The notes beneath the pieces are model-generated. The model saw only the letters and a list, made by a program, of their open reading frames with translations, searched no databases and was not told where the DNA came from. A stretch of DNA of 20,121 nt. Source: JAIOPA01 sp036522895 (GTDB taxonomy: Bacteria > Eisenbacteria > RBG-16-71-46). The DNA lies in NCBI GenBank assembly GCA_036522895.1, contig DATDEX010000076.1, positions 1 to 20,121 on the forward strand, given 5' to 3'. The stretch's first letter is position 1, and each line of letters opens with the position of its first letter. The translations under genes and the position numbers were made by a program. This document shows, one piece after another, positions 8,610-15,031 of the stretch.

Positions 8610-8857
8610 CGGGGTGGACCGGGGCGGCTGGATTCGACCGGTGGGGGGGCCGCCTCCGCCCGGGCCGTGTCCCTCGCGTCGAGCGTGCCGACGATCGCCA
8701 TGATCGCCGAGGTCAGGACGACGCAGCCGACGATCCACAGGAGCAGGAAGGGAAGGCCCAGCACGAGCCGGTGCACGCGGTTCACGAACGGCACGCCGAC
8801 GAGAATCAGCAGGGCCGGGATCACGGCGAGCCAGCGATGCAGGGGCGCGCGGCGCAT
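8606..8857 (-). CDS. DUF3311-like small membrane protein
   Basis: 83 residues with two membrane segments (about 10-28 and 33-62) separated by the motif VNRVHRLVLGLPFLLLW, typical of DUF3311 proteins encoded next to SSS transporters. The C-terminal 20 residues are a Pro/Ala/Arg-rich cytoplasmic tail. Family members are thought to be accessory parts of the transporter, though the role is not proven. Its stop overlaps the start of the transporter gene. No clear ribosome site precedes the ATG, so the start is the weakest part of the call. Confidence 0.8.
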   Translation of the reverse strand: MRRAPLHRWLAVIPALLILVGVPFVNRVHRLVLGLPFLLLWIVGCVVLTSAIMAIVGTLDARDTARAEAAPPPVESSRPGPPR

Positions 8858-8978
8858 GGCGCGCGAGTATGGAGAGCGTGTGGGATGCCGTCAACGGATT
8901 GGTGCGGGGAAGCCCTGTAGCGAAACGCCTTCGCGGTGCTGGCGCTGGCTCGCCTGCACGCAGGCCCCGGGGGGCGCC

Positions 8979-9266
8979 GACATCGGGGAGACGCGCGTGC
9001 GCGACGTCGCCACGGGGCGCGAGCGGAGCGGCGTCGTACGCGGAACCTGGTCCTTCGTCCGCCTCCGGTACTCCTTCACCTCGATCCTCTTGCCCGAGAC
9101 CGCCTACCGCTGCGACCTCGCGAGCGGCACGAGCACGGCGCTTCGGAGGCCCCGCCCGCCGTTCGACCCGGCCGATTACGAGACCCGGCGGGTCTTCTAC
9201 GCCTCGACGAAGGGTACGCGCGTGCCGATGTTCATCATCGCGCGCTTGCACGTTCGTTTGCCGTGA
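8979..9266 (+). pseudogene. Remnant of an S9A prolyl oligopeptidase
   Basis: The frame reads DIGETRVRDVATGRE, then, after about 15 unrelated residues, YSFTSILLPETAYRCDLASG and FDPADYETRRVFY followed by TKGTRVPMFI. These match the order of segments in the beta-propeller of prolyl oligopeptidases (RVRDVATG, then YSFTSFLYPTT-like, DPSDYE, VFYTSKDGT and VPMFI). Members are about 700 residues; only about 95 remain. A large internal piece is missing near 9025-9060, and the whole catalytic hydrolase domain after VPMFI is replaced by LHVRLP and TGA. No start codon with a ribosome site fits. It is most likely a deletion-ridden relic, not a working peptidase. Confidence 0.7.
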
Positions 9267-9587
9267 GCCGCCGGCCACACCAAGTTCGGCCCCACTGAAC
9301 GTCGGAGCGCCGGCTGGACCCGGCGAGTTTGTGTTGGCATGACCGGGTACGACGTAGGCGAACTTCGTCGGCGACATCCACTTGATATACGAATACCTCT
9401 TGCGAGGTACATCTCATCCGGGCACGATGATATTGCCGCCCCCGGCGTCGCTCATGGAGGAACACCGCGTGCGGCATCGCCCTGCAAGCTCGCCCCGAAC
9501 CCCGATCGCGGCCATCCGGACCTCTCCCGGACCGGCTTCAGCGTGGTTCGGGAAAGCCCAACGGCTCCTCCTCCCCGGAGACTCCCC
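9267..9587. other. Intergenic region before the repeat lipoprotein
   Basis: 321 bases with no credible gene. A small AT-richer island at about 9370-9435 contains TTGATATACGAA and a short hairpin with arms TACCTC (9394-9399) and GAGGTA (9404-9409). It is the best place for a promoter of the downstream gene, but no well-spaced -35/-10 pair can be named. Confidence 0.4.
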
Positions 9588-11222
9588 ATGCCTCTCTCCA
9601 CCCCGAAGCATCCGTTCACGTTGCATGCCGTCCTGGCCGTCGCGGGGCTACTCGCCTCGCTCTGCGTCGGCGCCTGCAGTCGGTCGACCCACCTCACCGA
9701 GTCGCTGGTCGCCCCCACGCGCGACGGCAGCCTGGCGCTCGGGGCCGGTGGGGCCGGCAAAGGCCACCACCAGCCGCCCCCGCCCTCGCCGACGCTTCTC
9801 TCCCCGGCAAACGGCGCCACCGGCGTAGATCCCCAGGCCACACTCAGCTGGACCACCTCGAGCTCAGCCAACAATTACCGGCTCCAGGTTGCGACGGACG
9901 CCGGGTTCTCGAGCATGGTCGTCGACCAGCAGGGGTTCACGGCGGGTTCGGCCGACAGCCTGGGCCTGGCAGGGAACACCCAGTACTTCTGGCGCGTGAG
10001 CGCCAAGAACGCGGGTGGCCCGAGCCCCTTCTCGGCGCCCTGGAGTTTCTCGACCGGCGCCGCCGCGCCCCCACCGCCTCCGCCGCCTCCGCCCCCCGCG
10101 CCGGCCGCGCCGACGCTGAGCTCGCCGGCTGACGGCGCCGTCGACGTGGCAGTCAATCCCACGCTCGGCTGGAACGCGTCCACCGGAGCGGACAGCTATC
10201 GAGTCCAGGTCTCGACCAGCTCCACGTTCGGCACGACGGTCGTCGACCAGTCGGGGATCGCGGCTACCTCAGACGCGATCTCGGGCCTCGCGGCCGGTAC
10301 GCAGTACTTCTGGCGGGTGAACGCGACCAACGCGGGCGGCACGAGCGCCTTCTCGACCGCGTTCAGCTTCACCACCGCCGCGGCCGCGCCGCCTCCTCCG
10401 CCTCCGCCCGCGGCGCCGGCCCCGCCGACGCTCAGCTCGCCGGCGAATGGCACCACGGGTGTGGCAGTCAATCCCACGCTCAGCTGGAACGCGTCCACCG
10501 GAGCGGACAGTTACCGCGTCCAGGTCTCGACCAGCTCCACGTTCGGCACGACGGTCGTCAACCAGGCGGGGATCACCGCGACGTCGGATGCCATCACCGG
10601 CCTCACCGCCGGTACGCAGTACTTCTGGCGGGTGAACGCGACCAACGCGGGCGGCACGAGCGCCTTCTCGACCGTGTTCCATTTCACGACCGCCGCGGCC
10701 CCGCCGCCGCCCAGCACCGATCCCTGTGCCTCGCTGAGAGGTCTTGGCGGGCCCGTCGTGGCCGTCACGGCGACCGTCCCGCAGTTCCGGGTCGCCCGCC
10801 TGCGCATCGAGGTGAGTGGCGACGTCACCGCGGGGACGATCAACACGCTCGGCCCGTGCACGGCGAGTGCCTCCCCGGCGGTTCAGGTCATCTCGGGCAC
10901 GGGTACCGTGACGCTCTCCGGGGGCGGGTCCGTGACCGCGAACGGCGGCACGCTCACGTTCGGCCCTCTGACCGTCCCGGTGCCAGCGGAGCCCGGCGTG
11001 GTCCTGGCCACCAATGCCACGGGTGACGTCCTCGAGATCATCTGGCCGGCCCTTGCGGGCCTGCCCGCGGGTCCTCCCATCATCCGGCTGCAGCTCGCGT
11101 CGTTCAGCGCTGCGGTGCAGTCAGGCGTGAGCGTCGATGCGACCATGACGTTCACGGCTCAGGCCCCGGACGGCACGACCGCGACGTTCACGGCGAGCGG
11201 CTCGAACATGATCGTGCCGTGA
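9588..11222 (+). CDS. Lipoprotein with three fibronectin type III-like repeats
   Basis: 544 residues. The start ATG 9588 has CGGAG at 9576-9580, seven bases upstream; the frame is open further 5' but without a better site. The N-terminus is a lipoprotein signal with hydrophobic core LHAVLAVAGLLASL and lipobox-like VGAC, lipidated Cys30. Three fibronectin-like modules follow, each with P-T-L-S-SPA-(N/D)-G, L-x-W near the start, the YR(L/V)QV strand and the GTQYFWRVNATNAGG signature. They are separated by Pro-rich linkers, including a run of ten Pro. The last ~165 residues are a separate Gly/Thr/Val-rich beta region of unknown type (from about DPCASLRGLGG). Repeats 2 and 3 are nearly identical in DNA. 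It is probably anchored on the outer membrane and involved in surface binding; no enzymatic motif is seen. A strong hairpin follows the stop. Confidence 0.87.
   Translation: MPLSTPKHPFTLHAVLAVAGLLASLCVGACSRSTHLTESLVAPTRDGSLALGAGGAGKGHHQPPPPSPTLLSPANGATGVDPQATLSWTTSSSANNYRLQVATDAGFSSMVVDQQGFTAGSADSLGLAGNTQYFWRVSAKNAGGPSPFSAPWSFSTGAAAPPPPPPPPPPAPAAPTLSSPADGAVDVAVNPTLGWNASTGADSYRVQVSTSSTFGTTVVDQSGIAATSDAISGLAAGTQYFWRVNATNAGGTSAFSTAFSFTTAAAAPPPPPPPAAPAPPTLSSPANGTTGVAVNPTLSWNASTGADSYRVQVSTSSTFGTTVVNQAGITATSDAITGLTAGTQYFWRVNATNAGGTSAFSTVFHFTTAAAPPPPSTDPCASLRGLGGPVVAVTATVPQFRVARLRIEVSGDVTAGTINTLGPCTASASPAVQVISGTGTVTLSGGGSVTANGGTLTFGPLTVPVPAEPGVVLATNATGDVLEIIWPALAGLPAGPPIIRLQLASFSAAVQSGVSVDATMTFTAQAPDGTTATFTASGSNMIVP
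10111..10705 (+). repeat. 315-base near-identical tandem repeat (fibronectin-like modules 2 and 3)
   Basis: Positions 10111-10425 and from 10426 on align with an offset of exactly 315 bases (105 codons). Long blocks are identical, for example from GTCCAGGTCTCGACCAGCTC (10203 and 10518) and around the GTACGCAGTACTTCTGGCGG block. Module 1 is clearly more diverged, so copies 2 and 3 arose by a recent duplication or are kept alike by gene conversion. Confidence 0.88.
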
Positions 11223-11252
11223 GCCGGTAGCAGCTGACGGTCATCTCAACCC

Positions 11253-11280
11253 GACGGCCCGCTCTTCGGAGCGGGCCGTC
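11253..11280 (+). terminator. Perfect 12-bp hairpin with TTCG loop
   Basis: Arms GACGGCCCGCTC (11253-11264) and GAGCGGGCCGTC (11269-11280) enclose TTCG, the extra-stable UUCG tetraloop. It lies 30 bases after the repeat-lipoprotein stop. The following bases GTGCTTGCT are only weakly T-rich, so termination may rely on stem strength. Confidence 0.8.
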
Positions 11281-11345
11281 GTGCTTGCTGGCGGGGGTGT
11301 GTCGGCCGTCCGCCGCACGCGATATGCTGCGCCGGGAGGTGCGAC

Positions 11346-12254
11346 ATGAGACGAATCGGTTTGGGAGCGGCGTGCTTGTTCATTACGCTTCTCGGCTGTG
11401 CGCAGACGCATGGAACGGCGCCGCCACTCTGGCAGGTGTATCAGCGGTCGTTCAAGGACGCGAAGTACGTCGACCTCACGCACGAGATCACGCCGCAGAC
11501 GCCGGTCTGGGCCGGGTTCGGGCCGCCCGCGTTCGGGCCCACGTTGAATCCCGCGACCGGCAAGCCCTACACGTACAGGGACGACGGCTTCGAGGCCACG
11601 CGCTACGTGCTCGCGACGGATCAGCTCGGCACCCAGCTCGATCCCCCCGCGCACTGGAATCCGGACTTTCCCGCGATCGACGAGCTGCCGCCCACGTTCG
11701 CGGTGCGACCGCTCGTCGTGATCTCGATCGTGCCGCAGGTGGCGAAGGCGCCCGGCTATCAGCTGAGCGTCGAGGACATCCAGGCGTGGGAGCGGGAGCA
11801 CGGCACGATCCCCGAGGGCTCGGTCGTCTTCATTCGTTCCGGCTGGTCGAAAGACTGGCCCGATCCCGCGCTCTCCACCCGGCGACCATTTCCCGGGGCC
11901 ACGCTCGCGGCGATCCGGTTCCTGCACGAGCAGCGCCACATCCTGTTCCACGGCCACGAGGCGCTCGACACGGACACGACCGCGACGCTCGAGTCCGAGG
12001 CCTGGCTCCTCAAGAACGGCTACACGCAGGCCGAAGGCGTGGCGAACCTGGACCAGGTGCCGGAGGCGGGAGCGCTCGTCGTGATCGGCTACCCCAAGTT
12101 CAAGGGCGGCGTGGGCGGCTACGCGCGATTCATCGCGGTCTGTCCGCCCGACTGGAAGTACGGCGTGTCGGTGGGACAGGTTCCGGAGTCGCCGCTCGCG
12201 AAGCAGGCGAAGCCGCTTCACTGGGACGCCCGGCTCGGAATGCGGGTGCGCTGA
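11346..12254 (+). CDS. Cyclase-family (KynB-like fold) lipoprotein with altered metal motif
   Basis: 302 residues. GGGAGG at 11334-11339 sits six bases before ATG 11346. A lipoprotein signal (LFITLLGC, Cys18) suggests envelope location, unusual for this usually cytoplasmic family. The body matches the cyclase superfamily of kynurenine formamidases and isatin hydrolases: YVDLTHEITPQTPVW near 41-55, then DQLGTQLDPPAH (92-103), VVFIRSGW, a FHGHEALDTDTT segment and a Gly-rich C-terminus. The family signature is HxGTHxDxPxH; here the first two His are Gln93 and Gln97, while Asp99 and His103 remain. Family enzymes use a divalent metal to open cyclic or aryl amides, so substrate or activity may differ. 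No tryptophan-catabolism genes are nearby. It runs alone and meets a convergent gene 61 bases after its stop. Confidence 0.82.
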   Translation: MRRIGLGAACLFITLLGCAQTHGTAPPLWQVYQRSFKDAKYVDLTHEITPQTPVWAGFGPPAFGPTLNPATGKPYTYRDDGFEATRYVLATDQLGTQLDPPAHWNPDFPAIDELPPTFAVRPLVVISIVPQVAKAPGYQLSVEDIQAWEREHGTIPEGSVVFIRSGWSKDWPDPALSTRRPFPGATLAAIRFLHEQRHILFHGHEALDTDTTATLESEAWLLKNGYTQAEGVANLDQVPEAGALVVIGYPKFKGGVGGYARFIAVCPPDWKYGVSVGQVPESPLAKQAKPLHWDARLGMRVR

Positions 12255-12315
12255 AGCGGCGGGCGGATGGCGCGCGTGCGCCGACCGTCGAGCGCGGCGT
12301 CCGGCGCGCTGCGTC

Positions 12316-13455
12316 TCAGAAGTGCTCGTCGACCCGCTGCGCCGGATCGCGGTGGGTCGCGATCAGCTTGTCCCAGGGTCCGCGCTCCCAGTTGTCGCGG
12401 CGCACCTGCGCCGGCGACCACGGTGGCAGCTCGAACACGAGGAACTCTCCGAGGGCCCGGGCGTAGGGCTCGTAGAGGCGTCGCAGCTCCGCGAGCCGTC
12501 GCTCGAACTCGGCCGACGTCTCCGGGTCGAGGGGCGCGTCGGCGAGCTGCGTCGTGATCGTCGCGAGCGTTTCGGGCGGCAGGCGATCGGCGCCGGCGGG
12601 CGTGAACCGCCTGACGAAGATCTGGGTGATGTCGACCAGCGCGTGCCGGGCCATCGCGAACGTGAGTCGGGCCCGGGAGCCGGGCGCGTTTCCCGGGTGC
12701 GCGAGCAGGACGGCGGTGGAATCGAGGATGGTGACGAGCGCGCCCAGCCACGACTGATTGCTGTGCTGCGACCGGTAGTAGGCGAGCTGCGGATACGAGA
12801 TGTGCGTTTCCAGGAGTTGCGCGGACCAGCGCTCCCAGCCCGCGAGCATCTCGTCGAGCCGGCGGTCGTCATCCATCCGCCGCATGCGGCGCAAGAACTC
12901 GGCGGCGGTCGGGGGCGAGCCGGCGCGGGCGTCCATGAGCGAGATCTCGAGCTCGCGCTGCGCGAACGCGGCGTACATCGTGGGCAGGTAGCCGACCACC
13001 GTGCCGAGGAACCCGAAGCCGAGTCCCGCTTCGAGCACCGCCAGCATCCGGCCGAATCCCGTCGAGGGCGTGAAGTCGCCGAAGCCGAGCGTGAAGAACG
13101 TCTCGCCGCTCATGTAGAGGAGCACGCCGAAGTTCTGCGACGGCACCCCCGTATGGCTCCCCGTGGCGAGTGCCAGCAGGGCGAACGCGAAGATGAGGCC
13201 CGCCGCCCAGCAGGAGAGGAGCAGGATCAGGGAGAGCGGACCGTAGAAGCCCAGCAGGGATTCGCGGCGCGACGGCGTACGGACCCGCAACGCGACGGCG
13301 CGCCACGCCCGCCACGTGACCAGGTAGAAGTAACGCGTGAGCCGGACGCGGCGCCCGATCCGGCGCGGCACGAGGATCGTTTCGAAGGCGTCCCACAGGA
13401 TGATGAGGACGAGCGCGACGCCGGCGAGGCCGAGTAGAGCGGGGGCGAAGGTCAC
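12316..13455 (-). CDS. Two-transmembrane potassium channel-like protein
   Basis: 379 residues from a GTG start. Membrane segments lie at about 5-25, 71-97 and 139-161, with a pore loop between the last two. The filter is TLGFGD (122-127), a variant of the K+-channel TVGYGD, so it should be an ion channel with K+ the likeliest ion. The C-terminal 200 residues are soluble and mostly helical, not an obvious RCK/TrkA-N domain (no GxGxxG dinucleotide-binding motif seen). Its Arg-rich segment after TM1 could be cytoplasmic. The start has no strong ribosome site. A terminator-like hairpin lies upstream, so it likely has its own promoter or depends on read-through from the Cys-rich gene. The end converges with the cyclase-family gene. 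Confidence 0.85.
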   Translation of the reverse strand: MTFAPALLGLAGVALVLIILWDAFETILVPRRIGRRVRLTRYFYLVTWRAWRAVALRVRTPSRRESLLGFYGPLSLILLLSCWAAGLIFAFALLALATGSHTGVPSQNFGVLLYMSGETFFTLGFGDFTPSTGFGRMLAVLEAGLGFGFLGTVVGYLPTMYAAFAQRELEISLMDARAGSPPTAAEFLRRMRRMDDDRRLDEMLAGWERWSAQLLETHISYPQLAYYRSQHSNQSWLGALVTILDSTAVLLAHPGNAPGSRARLTFAMARHALVDITQIFVRRFTPAGADRLPPETLATITTQLADAPLDPETSAEFERRLAELRRLYEPYARALGEFLVFELPPWSPAQVRRDNWERGPWDKLIATHRDPAQRVDEHF

Positions 13456-13497
13456 ACGCCGAGCGTACGCCAGCGGGCCGGGATGCGGTATTCGCGT

Positions 13498-13521
13498 GGC
13501 GCCCGCGGAAACGCGGGCGCC
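13498..13521 (-). terminator. 10-bp GC hairpin with GAAA loop
   Basis: Arms GGCGCCCGCG (13498-13507) and CGCGGGCGCC (13512-13521) pair perfectly around GAAA as written on the plus strand (TTTC on minus). It lies just after the stop of the minus-strand Cys-rich gene and before the channel gene, so it most likely ends that transcript. No T tract follows. Confidence 0.65.
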
Positions 13522-13572
13522 GACCCAGCGGACTCATGCGCACGCTCGGCCTGAGGCTGTAAGACTGAACCG

Positions 13573-14229
13573 CTAACACCCCGACGCGCAGAAGACGGCC
13601 CAGAGACCGATGCAGCTCAGGCAGCTCGTGCACTGGGTGAATCCCGAGTTCGCGCACTCGAGGCAGGGCATCGTGCAGGCCGGCACGTGCTGGACGAAGC
13701 AGCTCGAGAAACACGCCCAATCGAGCGACGTGGCTCCGCTTCGCATCGCGTCGGACATCCGCTGGAGCTCGAACCCGTCACCGCCCGGCCCGATCCGCAG
13801 CTCGAACACCGCGCCGCCGCTGCCGAGCAGGACGACGCCGGGTCGCGATTCGCGAACGGTGGCGAGGTACAGCTCGCCGCGGGCGTTCGTGGCCACGGCC
13901 ACGCCGGCCCGGGGATCGCTGACCGACGGGGCCCACGCGGCGAGGAGGTGCCGCTCGCCGAGCTCGGCCGCGCGCGCCCGCGCGGCGTCCGCCGGGCCGC
14001 CGAGTGCCGAGGTCACCTCCGGCGAGGCGAGTGCGTTCGCGAGGTCCGGGGGAACCGCGGGCAGCTCCCGGGTGGCGAGCGTCCGATCGGAGGGCACGCC
14101 AGGATCGAGCGATGGGATGTGAACGGGTCCGGCGGCCGAAGCGGGTTCGAGGCAGGCCGTCGCGAGGCTCGCGACGACGAGGATCGGGACGACGAGAACG
14201 CGGGGCAGGGTGACGGCGTAGGCGTTCAT
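13573..14229 (-). CDS. Exported protein with C-terminal ten-cysteine module
   Basis: 218 residues; AGGAGGAG lies about seven bases before the ATG, a strong site. A signal peptide (VLVVPILVVASLATA, cleavage likely near 26-33; the ATAC is only a weak lipobox) leads into a Pro/Ala-rich segment. A compact domain at about 85-158 follows (GERHLLAAWAPSVSD, GELYLATVRESRPG, VFELRIGPGGDGFEL). The last 46 residues hold ten Cys at 173, 177, 185, 189, 192, 200, 203, 206, 214 and 218, with gaps 3-7-3-2-7-2-2-7-3. The module is hydrophobic, almost uncharged and ends on Cys. This recalls halocin C8-type and other disulfide-rich bacteriocin precursors, in which a longer N-terminal part precedes a Cys-rich core. 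That likeness is from general pattern only. A metal-binding or structural role is possible. It is not adjacent to the lanthipeptide genes. Confidence 0.8.
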   Translation of the reverse strand: MNAYAVTLPRVLVVPILVVASLATACLEPASAAGPVHIPSLDPGVPSDRTLATRELPAVPPDLANALASPEVTSALGGPADAARARAAELGERHLLAAWAPSVSDPRAGVAVATNARGELYLATVRESRPGVVLLGSGGAVFELRIGPGGDGFELQRMSDAMRSGATSLDWACFSSCFVQHVPACTMPCLECANSGFTQCTSCLSCIGLWAVFCASGC

Positions 14230-14316
14230 GGGGCTCTCCTCCTGGCCCGAACGAACGGGCCCATCGACCGCGCGCTCCAGGCGCGTGCGGAGCGACCCTC
14301 ACGGATGAAACGGCAA

Positions 14317-14353
14317 ACGAGGATCGACGTCGATGGCGCACGTGGGTCCTCGT
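14317..14353. promoter_or_regulatory. Nested inverted repeats upstream of the Cys-rich gene
   Basis: ACGAGGA (14317-14323) and TCCTCGT (14347-14353) form an inverted repeat that encloses a perfect 12-base palindrome, ATCGACGTCGAT (14323-14334). It sits in the 173 bases between the 77-residue gene and the Cys-rich gene, both on the minus strand. It could be an operator for the latter or a weak terminator of the former. Confidence 0.4.
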
Positions 14354-14402
14354 CTGAACGTGAGGATGCGGCCGCCCCTGCGGGCGATTCCCCAAGACCT
14401 CG

Positions 14403-14636
14403 TCAAGCCGCGGGGCGATCCTCCACCCGGACGCGTCCCTGGTTCAGCAGCCGGTCGAGATCGGAGGGGACGAAGCGATGCTCGGCCTTCTCGAAGTCGG
14501 AGATGTAGAAGCCGAGGCCCCGCATCCCGCCGCGCAGCAGTTCCTGCTCTTCCTTGGGTGCGCGCCGGAGATGCTCGACCAGAACGCGCAGGGCCGACCA
14601 CTCGGCCGACGAGAACGAATTCCGATGCTTCGGCAT
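14403..14636 (-). CDS. Small conserved-looking hypothetical protein (77 aa)
   Basis: Start MPKHRNSF is chosen because GGAGGAG lies five bases before that ATG; the frame stays open 13 codons further without a site. The protein is mostly helical and charged: SSAEWSALRVLVEHLRRAP, KEEQELLRGGMRG, then FEKAEHRFVPSDLDRLLNQG. No membrane segment, signal peptide or known motif is seen, so it is probably a cytoplasmic adaptor or regulator. It is divergent from the secreted papain-like gene, sharing a 395-base upstream region. I do not recognise the family. Confidence 0.65.
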   Translation of the reverse strand: MPKHRNSFSSAEWSALRVLVEHLRRAPKEEQELLRGGMRGLGFYISDFEKAEHRFVPSDLDRLLNQGRVRVEDRPAA

Positions 14637-15031
14637 TGACTCCTCCGTCTTCGGTTGGGTGCGCCTCACATCCATGAATGAGGTCGGCGTGCGGGGGCGA
14701 TCGCGAACGGCAGCGCCGCTCCCCGGAGCGGGCCGTCAGCACGGACAGTCCTGTCGTCCCGCAGCACTTCCCCGGTATCGGCCGCGAGCCGGCCACTCCA
14801 CACCCCGCGATCGGGCCGGATAAGCCGCTCTGCTTGCGGGCCTTGGCTGCCGGCTGCGCCCCCGGGACGGGCGCCGGCGTAGCGGCGGGCGGCCGGGTTC
14901 GGCCGCTCGAGGAGATCGCGCCGTCTGCGACGCCGGTGCGGGACGGGCGCGTGATAATCTCGGGTCGTTCCGAACGCTCCCTGGCGCGAGATTCACGTCG
15001 CGGCGTCGAGCGAGGGAGGCGCCTCTTGCGA
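14637..15031. other. Divergent intergenic region
   Basis: 395 bases between the 77-residue gene and the secreted papain-like gene. GATAAT at 14953-14958 is a good -10 hexamer for the plus-strand gene, but no matching -35 is seen. A short hairpin has arms CCGCTC (14716-14721) and GAGCGG (14726-14731). A strong ribosome site GAGGGAGG lies at 15012-15019. A plus-strand open frame covers much of this stretch but does not look like protein. Confidence 0.4.

Noticed and set aside
8936..9298. Other plus-strand frames over the peptidase relic
   Set aside because: Only the frame ending at 9266 matches prolyl oligopeptidase segments; the others are Arg-rich shadows.
8609..9377. N-terminal extension of the symporter frame
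   Set aside because: It overlaps the DUF3311-like gene and the peptidase relic, is low complexity, and the ATGA overlap fixes the start at 8609.
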